Position numbers and translations under genes: made by a program. A stretch of DNA of 11,948 bases, taken from NCBI GenBank assembly GCA_037443645.1, contig JBBINY010000066.1:1-11948 (forward strand), read 5' to 3'. Positions 1 through 7,723 of the stretch are shown here, one piece after another (positions within the stretch are counted from its first letter, which is position 1; each line of letters begins with the position of its first letter). This DNA comes from UBA2336 sp037443645. GTDB lineage: Bacteria > Bacteroidota > Bacteroidia > Cytophagales > Cyclobacteriaceae. The notes below the pieces were generated by a model. The model saw only the letters and a program-made list of their open reading frames with translations, searched no databases and was not told where the DNA came from.

Positions 1-736
1 CATCGGTTACACTGTATTTTCCGGTGTACACCAGATCGGCCGGTACATCTTTATCGTACGACTCCGGATATTTTGTGGCGTACGCTTTGGCGAAGACATC
101 ATGACGAGCAGAAGTGAGCCCATTGCTGCCCATGCCGCTGTTGTATTCACTTTCATAAGAAGCTTGCCCGTACGAAGCCAATCCTACAATTGCATCCCCT
201 GCTTTTATGCGGACGTTGTCAATCACATCGCTGCGTTTCATTCTTGCTGTAACTGTACTGTCAACAATAATAGTCCTTACAAGGTCGCCTACATCAGCGG
301 TTTCACCACCGGTGCTGCGGATGTTCAGCCCATGCTTGCGAAGCATCTCCAGCACTTCTTCGGTTCCGTTGATGATCGTGGAGATTACTTCTCCCGGTAT
401 CAGATTTTTATTTCTTCCAATGGTTGAAGACAACAAAATGTTTTCTGTTGCGCCCACGCAAAGCAGGTCATCTACATTCATGACGATGGCATCCTGCGCA
501 AGGCCTCTCCAAACCGACAGGTCGCCTGTTTCTTTCCAGTACACATAGGCTAATGAAGATTTCGTGCCGGCCCCATCGGCATGCATTATGGTACAGTAAT
601 CGGCATCGCCACCCAGGTGATCTTCTACAATCTTGCAAAACGCCTTTGGAAACAAACCCTTATCGAGCTTGCTGATGGCCAGGTGTACATCTTCTTTACT
701 GGCGGATACCCCGCGTTGGGTATAGCGGTCAGACAT
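1..736 (-). CDS. purM: Phosphoribosylformylglycinamidine cyclo-ligase (AIR synthase), 3' end cut by window edge
   Basis: PurM closes the imidazole ring of formylglycinamidine ribonucleotide using ATP, giving aminoimidazole ribonucleotide, the fifth step of cytoplasmic purine synthesis. The first 245 codons are visible; the C-terminal part lies beyond the left edge. The ATG at 736 opens with MSDRYTQRGVSASKEDVH, a form I recognise from Bacteroidota PurM. Conserved signatures of the PurM/PurL superfamily follow: HADGAGTK at residues 52-59, MNVDDLLCVGATEN at 86-99, and TGGETADVGDLVRT near 141-154. It follows the M61 peptidase gene on the same strand after a 78-nt gap that holds its own promoter-like element, so it need not depend on the upstream genes. 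The frame is open to the edge and no defect is visible. The family call is secure; the total length cannot be judged. Confidence 0.96.
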   Translation of the reverse strand, partial: MSDRYTQRGVSASKEDVHLAISKLDKGLFPKAFCKIVEDHLGGDADYCTIMHADGAGTKSSLAYVYWKETGDLSVWRGLAQDAIVMNVDDLLCVGATENILLSSTIGRNKNLIPGEVISTIINGTEEVLEMLRKHGLNIRSTGGETADVGDLVRTIIVDSTVTARMKRSDVIDNVRIKAGDAIVGLASYGQASYESEYNSGMGSNGLTSARHDVFAKAYATKYPESYDKDVPADLVYTGKYSVTD

Positions 737-755
737 GAATCAAATTTTGTGTGGT

Positions 756-783
756 CAAAGTTAGCCGTTGCGGGGGAAAGCAA
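756..783 (-). promoter_or_regulatory. Bacteroidota-type promoter for purM (TTG-N17-TAACTTTG)
   Basis: Read on the minus strand, TTG at 783-781 is followed after 17 nt by TAACTTTG at 763-756. This matches the Bacteroidota housekeeping consensus (TTG near -33, TAnnTTTG near -7) at an acceptable spacing. Transcription would start at about 748-751, giving a leader of roughly 12-15 nt before the purM ATG at 736. No Shine-Dalgarno sequence is evident, as is common in this phylum. The match was found by eye. Confidence 0.55.
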
Positions 784-814
784 CTAACGGACGGAATTAT
801 TGGGAATAAGCGGT

Positions 815-2650
815 TCATTTTGAATTACTCCCGGATAGAACCGGGATCCCACGCTCGGACAGCCACTTTTCATGCAATTGCTTTTGTTCCACTGAAGCGT
901 TCGTGATTCTTGTGATAGCGAATTGATATTCTCTTTTTTGTGCGAGTGTTAATGATACCGTATTTACGACACGATTGTTCAACACCGTAAAAGTTACGCG
1001 GTCTCCGGCCCTCCTGGATCGGATGATTTCTTTCAGCAAATCCTCTGAGGCGGGCTTCCCGTCAACTTTAAGGATGGCGTCACCTCTTCGTATGCCCGCT
1101 TTCATGGCAGGCATTTGCCAGTCGATTGATGTGGTGAACAGGCTGTCGCGCATTGTGCGGGCCGTGAAACCGGTAAATGCGCCATCCAGCACGGTGGCTG
1201 TTGTGTCAACAAATAGTCCTGCGTAGGAGAGGTATTTTGGATAGTTGAGTGGTTTGAGTGTGTAGACATAGTCAAAGATTTCAGGAAGTTCGCTGCCTGC
1301 CGCTTTCTCCACTTCGAGACGAAATTCATCTTCGGTAAAACCGCGCTCTTGTGTTTTATAATATTTTTGGTACAGCGCCCGCATTACGTCATCCAGCGAT
1401 TTTTTGTTTTTACTCTCCTGGCGGATGGCAAGGTCGAGCATCCACCCTACTACCGGGCCTTTGTCATAGTACGAAATAGTTTTATTGATCTCGTCATCCG
1501 TCCGACCAAAAGGCCCGTCCGACCATGTTTCATAACTGGATTGTGCAAGGGTCTGGAATAATTTACCAGGGCTATTCTCAAAGGCCATCATGTGGCTGCG
1601 GAGCAGGTTGTAGAGTTCGTCTTCGGTAATGAGGTTTGCTCTTTTCAATACAAGTAGTGAGTAGTAGTTTGTGAGGCCCTCCGATATCCACAACATATTG
1701 GTGCGGTTACCCTTGTCATAATCAAACGGGCCAAGTTCAATGGGCCTGATGCGCTTTACGTTATAGTGATGAAAATATTCATGCGTGAGAAAATTGAGCA
1801 TTCTTATTCTTCCTTCGCGGGAGTTCAACGATGTACCGTTAAAACCGAATGAAGTAGAATTGAGGTGTTCAATGCCGCCACGACTGGGACCAATAGCAAT
1901 AAAGGTGTAGTGCGGGTAGGGTATCTCCCCGATGATGCCAGCCGAAGCGGAGACGATCTTCTTCAGGTCGCTGACAAGTTGGTCGCGATCAAAATTACCC
2001 AACTCGTAACCTATAAACCGGTGGGGGATGCCATTCACTTCAAAAGTCGGGAGTGTTTCGAGGTTTCCGATGAGTATTGGGCTGTCATACAGGATATCAA
2101 AATTGGCCGCAGTGTACACATGTTCTTTTCCGGGCACCGGCTCAAGCCCGGTGGCTACATCTTTCCAGGTACCGGCTCTAATAATTAGTGTTGAAGGAAG
2201 ATTCAGGTAATCGCGTACATGCAGAAACACACCGGCTGGAGAAATATATCCACGTTGTTCATTCAGAAAGCTGGAGGCCACAAAATTCTGTGTGGCTTTG
2301 ATGCGATAGGAAACGGTCAGGGTAGTCGATTTGCCTTTAGCCACTTTCCAGGAATTTCGGTTTGACTTCGACCAGGGCAGCGATGTGCCATTACCATCCA
2401 CGGCATTGAAGTCCTCAAGGTTATCGGCATAGTGCAAAAGCTGGTAATATCCCGGCATCCACGAAGGCATTTTGAAATACAGGGTATCTTCTGTAAAACC
2501 GCTGCAGGTCATAGTGACCTGAAAACGTTGTTTCTGGGGGCTCTCCATGGCCACCACAAATTCAATGGCCGGATTTTTCTGAGGTTGAAGAAAGTGAGTG
2601 CAACCAGCAAGCAATACGGGGAGCAGTAACCCTGAAAGTTTTGTAAGCAT
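815..2650 (-). CDS. Lipoprotein M61-family metallopeptidase with C-terminal PDZ domain
   Basis: Predicted zinc aminopeptidase or endopeptidase of family M61 (glycyl aminopeptidase type), 611 aa. It opens with a lipoprotein signal, MLTKLSGLLLPVLLAGC, with Cys17 as lipidation site, so it should be anchored on the envelope facing the periplasm or exterior. An M61-type N-terminal beta domain covers about 28-200 (PSWMPGYY at 62-69). The catalytic motif is HEYFHHYNVKRIRP at 290-303: His290 and His294 bind zinc and Glu291 is catalytic. Glu324 in WISEGLTNYY is the likely third ligand. SYYDKGPVVGWMLDL at 393-407 is also family-typical. A PDZ domain spans about 505-575 (AGIRRGDAILKVDG at 518-531). Length and order are normal and the active site is intact. 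The gene starts 3 nt after the SpoU methyltransferase stop, so the two are probably cotranscribed. The physiological substrate is unknown. Confidence 0.93.
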   Translation of the reverse strand: MLTKLSGLLLPVLLAGCTHFLQPQKNPAIEFVVAMESPQKQRFQVTMTCSGFTEDTLYFKMPSWMPGYYQLLHYADNLEDFNAVDGNGTSLPWSKSNRNSWKVAKGKSTTLTVSYRIKATQNFVASSFLNEQRGYISPAGVFLHVRDYLNLPSTLIIRAGTWKDVATGLEPVPGKEHVYTAANFDILYDSPILIGNLETLPTFEVNGIPHRFIGYELGNFDRDQLVSDLKKIVSASAGIIGEIPYPHYTFIAIGPSRGGIEHLNSTSFGFNGTSLNSREGRIRMLNFLTHEYFHHYNVKRIRPIELGPFDYDKGNRTNMLWISEGLTNYYSLLVLKRANLITEDELYNLLRSHMMAFENSPGKLFQTLAQSSYETWSDGPFGRTDDEINKTISYYDKGPVVGWMLDLAIRQESKNKKSLDDVMRALYQKYYKTQERGFTEDEFRLEVEKAAGSELPEIFDYVYTLKPLNYPKYLSYAGLFVDTTATVLDGAFTGFTARTMRDSLFTTSIDWQMPAMKAGIRRGDAILKVDGKPASEDLLKEIIRSRRAGDRVTFTVLNNRVVNTVSLTLAQKREYQFAITRITNASVEQKQLHEKWLSERGIPVLSGSNSK

Positions 2651-2653
2651 ATG

Positions 2654-3184
2654 CTAAGGTAATGTTCTCTTGAACATCTCCCATACTACGATGCCAAGGC
2701 ACACCGAGATGTTTAACGAGTGTTTGGTTCCGGATTGCGGAATTTCAAGGGCGATATCTGCGAGAGCAATTACTTCTTCACTCACTCCATGAATTTCGTT
2801 ACCGAATACAATGCAGAGTTTTTTGTCCGGGTCAGGATGGAATTTCTGAAGCGGAGTGCTTTGTGTGGTTTGTTCAATCACAGCAACTTCGTATCCAGAA
2901 AATTTCAATCGTTGAACTGCCTCTAGCGGTTTCTCCAGGTACTCCCAGTTAACCGACTCGGTTGCTCCTAATGCGGTCTTGTGGATTTCACGGTGTGGAG
3001 GCGTTCCGGTAATGCCCGTCAGGTAAAGTTTTTCAACACGAAAGGCATCGGCTGTGCGAAAGGCCGAACCCACATTGTGCAGGCTGCGCACGTTGTCCAG
3101 TACAATTGAAACAGGAAGTTTTTCTGCTTCTTTAAACTGATCGATCGAAATCCGGCCAAGCTCTTCAAGTTTGAGTTTTTTCAT
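2654..3184 (-). CDS. SpoU/TrmH-family RNA 2'-O-methyltransferase
   Basis: Cytoplasmic S-adenosylmethionine-dependent enzyme that methylates a ribose 2'-OH in tRNA or rRNA. At 176 aa it is close to a bare catalytic SPOUT domain with a short N-terminal extension and no separate RNA-binding domain. All three SpoU motifs are present: motif 1, LDNVRSLHNVGSAFRTAD at 29-46 with Asn31 and Arg43; motif 2, IVFGNEIHGVSEE at 125-137 with Glu130; motif 3, IPQSGTKHSLNISVCLGIV at 148-166, which forms the trefoil knot that holds the cofactor. The ATG at 3184 gives MKKLKLEELGR. It is the first gene of its unit: the M61 peptidase begins 3 nt downstream, with no evident functional connection. The DinB-like gene is divergent across 60 nt. 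The exact RNA target cannot be told from motifs, so no symbol is given. Confidence 0.92.
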   Translation of the reverse strand: MKKLKLEELGRISIDQFKEAEKLPVSIVLDNVRSLHNVGSAFRTADAFRVEKLYLTGITGTPPHREIHKTALGATESVNWEYLEKPLEAVQRLKFSGYEVAVIEQTTQSTPLQKFHPDPDKKLCIVFGNEIHGVSEEVIALADIALEIPQSGTKHSLNISVCLGIVVWEMFKRTLP

Positions 3185-3244
3185 GATTCAATATTAGATA
3201 TAAGTAGCAAAAAGTAAGACACAGGGATTTTGTAGTTTGGTGTA

Positions 3245-3775
3245 ATGGACAAAGCAAAAATCATATACAACCTTGAGCAGGAAGTGTTGCTGACAACAGC
3301 GTTTTTCCGGTCAATACCCAAAGAGAAATTCTTCACCCCTCCGCTTCCGGAAACATGGTCGCCAGCCGGGAATGCCAGGCACCTGGTGCTTTCTGTGCGG
3401 CCCCTCTTGATTGCCTTTTCCTTACCCGGGTTGATCCTTCGTGTGCTATTCGGTAAGCCCAACAGACCGGGCAGGACGTTTGATCAGGTTGTTGAGAAGT
3501 ATAAATCAAAACTCGCTGCCGGAGGAAGGGCCACTGCTGCGTTTATTCCTAAAGCAGAACAAGCAGATATGGATCCTGAAATTCTCATTCAGCAGTTTAC
3601 AGCCGCCTACCACCGGTTTGGCAGAAAGTTGACGGGCTGGTCGGAACACCAGTTAGATCAATACCTGCTCCCCCATCCTTTGCTGGGCAAGCTTACACTG
3701 CGTGAAATGCTCTGCTTTACGATACATCATGTTGCACACCACCGGGAACTGCTTGTTAGTCGGTTGAAGGGTTAA
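3245..3775 (+). CDS. DinB-superfamily protein, probable metal-dependent four-helix bundle
   Basis: 176 aa, resembling the DinB/YfiT-like fold (DinB_2 type), a helix bundle that normally binds a divalent metal through three histidines. Some relatives are thiol transferases; many have no known reaction. Visible support is the N-terminal ETWSPAGNARHLV (36-48) with His46 in the usual first-ligand position, and the C-terminal TIHHVAHHRELL (159-170), where His162 and His166 form the HxxxH pair before Arg167. No signal peptide is seen, so it is probably cytoplasmic. Residues 51-70 are rather hydrophobic, but this fits a buried helix. The ATG at 3245 has no clear Shine-Dalgarno sequence. It is divergent from the SpoU gene, and its stop lies one base from the stop of the facing membrane-protein gene. 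The family call is good; the function is unknown. Confidence 0.8.
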   Translation: MDKAKIIYNLEQEVLLTTAFFRSIPKEKFFTPPLPETWSPAGNARHLVLSVRPLLIAFSLPGLILRVLFGKPNRPGRTFDQVVEKYKSKLAAGGRATAAFIPKAEQADMDPEILIQQFTAAYHRFGRKLTGWSEHQLDQYLLPHPLLGKLTLREMLCFTIHHVAHHRELLVSRLKG

Positions 3776-3776
3776 A

Positions 3777-4250
3777 TCACAGGTTGTCTTTCAGTTGATC
3801 CAACTCTGGCAACAGGAACCAGGCGGTAATGCCGCTGAGGATGAAACACCGGATAAGAAAAGGCAGGTAGTTCTGGTTTTGCGATTTGATGAACAGGCCC
3901 AGCAACAGTACAGTAGCCGCAATAACAGACAGGCCCGCGATGAGCAGCATTTGCAGGTAGTCTTCCATTGCCAAATGCTTAAAAAGTATTCCGATTACAG
4001 AGACTGCAGATGAGATACCGGCAACTTTCTGCACAGTATTTCCGAATGCCTCCTGAACGGGTACGATAACAAAGGCGCTCAGGAAGTAAACCGCAGCCAG
4101 TGCCATAATGGCCGGCATCAGGAGGGCTTCGTTGGGCGATGCAAACCATACGGCAATAACAAAGGCCGAAAGCACCAGTTCCGCTTTCAGACGGTGTTTG
4201 GCGAGCAGTGCACCTAATTGAGGGGGTTGGGCAGGTTTATTTTCTGTCAT
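3777..4250 (-). CDS. Small multi-pass inner-membrane protein, function unknown
   Basis: 157 aa that I do not recognise as a named family. A polar N-terminus of about 20 residues (MTENKPAQPPQLGALLAKHR) is followed by four or five hydrophobic stretches, at about 22-38, 42-63, 77-93, 99-121 and 129-147, and a short charged tail. No catalytic motif or lipobox is seen. The short loops and alanine/leucine-rich helices suggest a compact inner-membrane protein. It is divergent from mutS, with 99 nt between start codons, and converges on the DinB-like gene with one base between the stop codons. The frame is intact from the ATG at 4250. That it is a real gene rests on the membrane-like composition, the neat fit between neighbours and the lack of a competing frame. 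Confidence 0.72.
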   Translation of the reverse strand: MTENKPAQPPQLGALLAKHRLKAELVLSAFVIAVWFASPNEALLMPAIMALAAVYFLSAFVIVPVQEAFGNTVQKVAGISSAVSVIGILFKHLAMEDYLQMLLIAGLSVIAATVLLLGLFIKSQNQNYLPFLIRCFILSGITAWFLLPELDQLKDNL

Positions 4251-4331
4251 GTCAGGGTGGTTTGGTTTAACGCAAGATAATGAAAGATTAAGTTGTGTAC
4301 TGGGTAATGGAGCACATCAGGGGGCTTAAAG

Positions 4332-4339
4332 TATATTTG
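4332..4339 (+). promoter_or_regulatory. Bacteroidota -7 element (TATATTTG) just upstream of mutS
   Basis: TATATTTG is an exact match to the TAnnTTTG -7 consensus and ends 10 nt before the mutS ATG. Transcription would start only a few bases ahead of the start codon, giving a nearly leaderless mRNA. No good TTG sits 17-23 nt upstream (the best is TGG at 4308-4310), so the -33 half is weak and the call depends on the -7 box alone. Confidence 0.42.
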
Positions 4340-4349
4340 CCGGCAGCCG

Positions 4350-6947
4350 ATGAAGCAATCCGCAGAAACCCCGCTGATGAAACAGTACAACGCCATTAAA
4401 GCGAAGTACCCGGGTGCGCTGTTGCTTTTTCGGGTGGGCGATTTTTACGAAACCTTCGGGCAGGATGCCATCTCCGCTTCAAATGTGCTGGATATTGTGC
4501 TCACCAAACGCGGCAATGGATCGGCATCCGAAATTGAGCTGGCCGGTTTTCCACACCATGCCCTGGATACCTATTTACCGAAACTTGTCCGCGCAGGGCA
4601 CCGCGTAGCCATTTGCGATCAACTGGAAGATCCACGCTTTGTAAAGGGCATCGTGAAGCGGGGTGTTACTGAACTGGTAACACCGGGGGTTTCTTTTAAT
4701 GACAATGTGCTGGAGAAGAAACAAAACAACTTCCTCGCATCGGTCTTTTCGGGCAAACCCAATTATGGCGTTTCTTTTCTTGACATCAGCACGGGTGAAT
4801 TTTATGTGGCGCAGGGAAGCGGGAACTATGTCTCCAAGCTGATCCAGGGCTTTTCCCCGGCAGAAGTTATTTTCAGCAAAACACAACGCGGAGTTTTTGA
4901 GCAGCAATTCGGAGAGGATTACGCGACATTTTCAATCGATGATTGGGTGTATGCTTTTGATTTTGCGCAGGAAAAACTGTTGAATCAGTTCAAGACAGCC
5001 ACGCTGAAAGGGTTTGGCATTGATGGCCTGAACGAAGGCATCGTTGCGGCAGGTGCTATTCTGTACTACCTGGAGGCCACTGAGCACAAGGATACACAGC
5101 ACATCGCCTCCATCTCACGCATTGATGAAGACCGGTATGTGTGGCTCGACAAATTTACCGTGCGCAACCTTGAGCTTGTTTCATCGCCTTTTGAAAGCGG
5201 GGTGCCATTGATCAACATTCTTGATCAAACCGTTACCCCGATGGGCTCCCGGCAACTTCGCAAGTGGATGGTGCTGCCGCTGAAGGAGAAAGCGCACATT
5301 GATGAACGACTCGCTGCAGTGCACACTTTCTATTCCCAAGCTGAACTGGCGGAAAGACTAACGGAAGAGCTAAGGCACATTGCCGACCTGGAGCGCCTGA
5401 TTTCAAAAGTGGCCGTTGGCCGCATCAACCCGCGTGAGATGCTTCAATTGAAGAGATCCCTTCAGCATACGGCTCCCATCAAAGAACTGTTGGAGCAGCA
5501 CAGTGTGGTGGAGTTGAGAAAGCTGGGTGATCAGCTCAACCGGTGCGAGTTCCTTCTGGAGAGGATTGAAAAGGAGCTCCGCGATGATGCACCCATGCTC
5601 ACGCACCAGGGCGGAATAATCAAGGAGGGAATCAATACAGAATTGGATGAACTCAGAAGCATTGCCTTTTCCGGCAAAGACTACTTGTTGCAGATTCAAA
5701 AACGCGAAGTTGAGCGAACCGGAATCAATTCCCTAAAAATTTCCTACAACAAAGTTTTCGGCTATTACCTTGAAGTAAGCAATGCAAACAAAGACAAAGT
5801 GCCAGCGGATTGGATTCGCAAGCAGACCCTGGTCAATGCTGAACGATACATCACAGAGGAACTGAAAGTATACGAAGAAAAAATTCTTCACGCTGAAGAC
5901 AAGCTGGTTGTCATTGAGCAGAAGTTATTTCAGGAATTGGTGCAGCAGGCCGGTGACTTTGTAGCACAGATTCAACAGAATGCCCGCACGCTGGCCGTGC
6001 TGGATTGCCTCCTGTCGTTTGCGCACGTGGCAAGGCTCAATACCTATGCGAGGCCGGAAATCAACGAGTCCACTGCAATTGATATCAAAGCCGGCCGCCA
6101 TCCGGTTATTGAAAAACAATTGCCGGTAGGAGAAAATTATGTGCCCAACGATGTCTACCTCGATAATGATACGCAGCAAATCCTGATCATTACCGGTCCG
6201 AACATGGCCGGTAAATCCGCTTTGCTTCGGCAAACGGCCTTGATTGTATTGATGGCGCAGATGGGCAGTTTTGTGCCTGCGGAAAGTGCCAGCATCGGTT
6301 TGGTGGATAAGATTTTTACGCGTGTCGGGGCTTCCGATAACCTATCGAAAGGCGAATCCACCTTTATGGTGGAGATGATTGAAACGGCCAGCATCCTCAA
6401 CAACCTGAGCAACCGCAGCCTTATTTTGATGGATGAAATTGGACGAGGAACCTCTACCTACGATGGCGTTTCCATTGCCTGGGCGATTGTGGAGTACCTG
6501 CACCAGCATAGGGATTTTCGGCCGAAGACGTTATTTGCCACGCATTATCATGAACTGAATCAACTGGCGGAGGATTTGGTGCGGGTTAAAAACTACAACG
6601 TGAGCGTGAAGGAGGTGGGCGACAAAATCATCTTCATGCGCAAATTAAAGGAAGGCGGCAGCGAACACAGCTTTGGTATTCACGTTGCACAACTGGCTGG
6701 TATTCCCAACAAGGTTGTGATTCGCGCCAATGAAGTGCTTCATTTTCTCGAAAAGGAAAAGCATAAAAATGAACCGAAGAAAAAATTGGAGGACTTGCCC
6801 AAGGCCACACATCAGATGAGCTTGTTTGAGATGGACCCGAAGTACAAGCAGGTGCAAGAGATGCTGTCAGGCATTGACATCAATGCAATAAGCCCGGTGG
6901 AGGCGCTGTTGAAGCTTAATGAGATTCTTTCGCTGTTAAAGAAGTGA
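4350..6947 (+). CDS. mutS: DNA mismatch repair protein MutS
   Basis: MutS detects mismatches and small loops in newly made DNA and, in its ATP-bound state, recruits MutL. At 865 aa it is full length. The N-terminal mismatch-recognition domain carries the Phe-x-Glu wedge in GDFYETFG (30-37; Phe32 and Glu34). Connector, lever and clamp regions follow to about 570. The ATPase has Walker A GPNMAGKS (616-623), the MutS signature DNLSKGESTFMVEM (663-676), Walker B LILMDE (691-696), GRGTSTYDG (698-706) and THYHEL (731-736). QMSLFE at 822-827 matches the beta-clamp-binding motif known near the C-terminus of bacterial MutS. The ATG at 4350 gives MKQSAETPLMKQYNAIK; Met10 is an alternative start, but the residues before it resemble the lead-in of other MutS proteins. 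It stands alone between divergent and convergent neighbours; no mutL is in view. Confidence 0.98.
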   Translation: MKQSAETPLMKQYNAIKAKYPGALLLFRVGDFYETFGQDAISASNVLDIVLTKRGNGSASEIELAGFPHHALDTYLPKLVRAGHRVAICDQLEDPRFVKGIVKRGVTELVTPGVSFNDNVLEKKQNNFLASVFSGKPNYGVSFLDISTGEFYVAQGSGNYVSKLIQGFSPAEVIFSKTQRGVFEQQFGEDYATFSIDDWVYAFDFAQEKLLNQFKTATLKGFGIDGLNEGIVAAGAILYYLEATEHKDTQHIASISRIDEDRYVWLDKFTVRNLELVSSPFESGVPLINILDQTVTPMGSRQLRKWMVLPLKEKAHIDERLAAVHTFYSQAELAERLTEELRHIADLERLISKVAVGRINPREMLQLKRSLQHTAPIKELLEQHSVVELRKLGDQLNRCEFLLERIEKELRDDAPMLTHQGGIIKEGINTELDELRSIAFSGKDYLLQIQKREVERTGINSLKISYNKVFGYYLEVSNANKDKVPADWIRKQTLVNAERYITEELKVYEEKILHAEDKLVVIEQKLFQELVQQAGDFVAQIQQNARTLAVLDCLLSFAHVARLNTYARPEINESTAIDIKAGRHPVIEKQLPVGENYVPNDVYLDNDTQQILIITGPNMAGKSALLRQTALIVLMAQMGSFVPAESASIGLVDKIFTRVGASDNLSKGESTFMVEMIETASILNNLSNRSLILMDEIGRGTSTYDGVSIAWAIVEYLHQHRDFRPKTLFATHYHELNQLAEDLVRVKNYNVSVKEVGDKIIFMRKLKEGGSEHSFGIHVAQLAGIPNKVVIRANEVLHFLEKEKHKNEPKKKLEDLPKATHQMSLFEMDPKYKQVQEMLSGIDINAISPVEALLKLNEILSLLKK

Positions 6948-7000
6948 TGATGTATTGCCTAATAAATTGGGACTTTGTTCAAAACCGGTCAATAGGATGC

Positions 7001-7723
7001 TCAGCTGCGCCTGAACAGGTTGTTTCCGATGACCTTCTGCATCACTTCGTCTTTCAGCGCACGACTTATGGGTATCCTTGCGTTGCCGATAATGAGTTCG
7101 TTTCCATCTATCGATTTCACTTTCCCGACAGAAACGAGAAAGGATTTATGAACCTTCAGAAAGCGCTCAGCGGGCAACTGACTTTCAAGGCCGCTAATCG
7201 TGATGTAGGTGATCATTTTTCGCTCCACAGTATGAATGATGCAGTAATTCTGCATAGCCTCAATGTACAGTACATCGTTGTAATTCACTTTTTCGAATTT
7301 GTGATCGCATTTGATGAAAAAATATTCAGGAGCGGGTGCTGATAACGTTTCTGCTTTTTGCTTTAACACATAAAAGTCGCGTGCCTTTTGCACGGCTTTT
7401 AAAAAACGCTCAAACGAAATGGGTTTTACCAGGTAATCAATAATGTCGAGGGTATATCCTTCCAATGCATATTCCTGGTAAGCCGTGGTGAAAATAACCA
7501 TGGGCGGATTTTTCAGCGTTTTTAAAAAGTCAATCCCCGAAAGTTTCGGCATCTGAATATCCAGCAACATCAGATCGACCGTTCCCTCATGAAGCAATGC
7601 CGATGCTTTCAGGGCGTTTTCGAAGGTGCCCGCCAATTGAAGAAAGTCAACTTCATTGACATACTCTTCCATTCCTTTGCGGGCTACCGGTTCGTCTTCA
7701 ACAATGAGGCAACGGAGTTTCAT
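7001..7723 (-). CDS. LytTR-family response regulator
   Basis: 240-aa DNA-binding response regulator. The receiver domain covers about 1-120, with the acidic pair Asp10/Glu11 (IVEDEP), phosphoacceptor Asp55 in LLDIQMP, the Thr79/Thr80 switch in IFTTAYQ and Lys100-Pro101 in YLVKPISFERFLKAV. A short linker rich in Ala and Pro leads to a LytTR domain at about 133-235 (YFFIKCDHKFEKVNYND, VLYIEAMQNYC, RFLKVHKSFLV). LytTR domains usually bind direct repeats upstream of target promoters through beta strands. Its ATG lies inside the end of the kinase gene (ATGA overlap at 7720-7723), so the two are translationally coupled and clearly partners. It converges on mutS with 53 nt between stops. All phosphorylation residues are intact. 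Targets are not known; the nearest candidate is the divergent exported-protein operon at 8885-10957. Confidence 0.95.
   Translation of the reverse strand: MKLRCLIVEDEPVARKGMEEYVNEVDFLQLAGTFENALKASALLHEGTVDLMLLDIQMPKLSGIDFLKTLKNPPMVIFTTAYQEYALEGYTLDIIDYLVKPISFERFLKAVQKARDFYVLKQKAETLSAPAPEYFFIKCDHKFEKVNYNDVLYIEAMQNYCIIHTVERKMITYITISGLESQLPAERFLKVHKSFLVSVGKVKSIDGNELIIGNARIPISRALKDEVMQKVIGNNLFRRS

Noticed and set aside
101..548. Open frames on the plus strand across 101-548
   Set aside because: They lie antisense to conserved PurM coding sequence and show no recognisable domains; shadow frames.
3185..3244. Promoters in the gap between the SpoU and DinB-like genes
   Set aside because: TAGTTTG at 3233-3239 is one base short of TAnnTTTG and has no matching -33 TTG; on the minus strand only TAATATTG (one mismatch) is seen. 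Promoters must exist there or nearby but cannot be placed.
6958..6971. Possible terminator hairpin CCTAATAAATTGGG between mutS and the response regulator
   Set aside because: The stem is only about 5 bp, contains a G-T pair and is AT-rich, with no U-tract after it; too weak to call.
6944..7342. 132-aa plus-strand open frame starting at the mutS stop
   Set aside because: Most of it is antisense to the LytTR domain of the response regulator and it has no family features.
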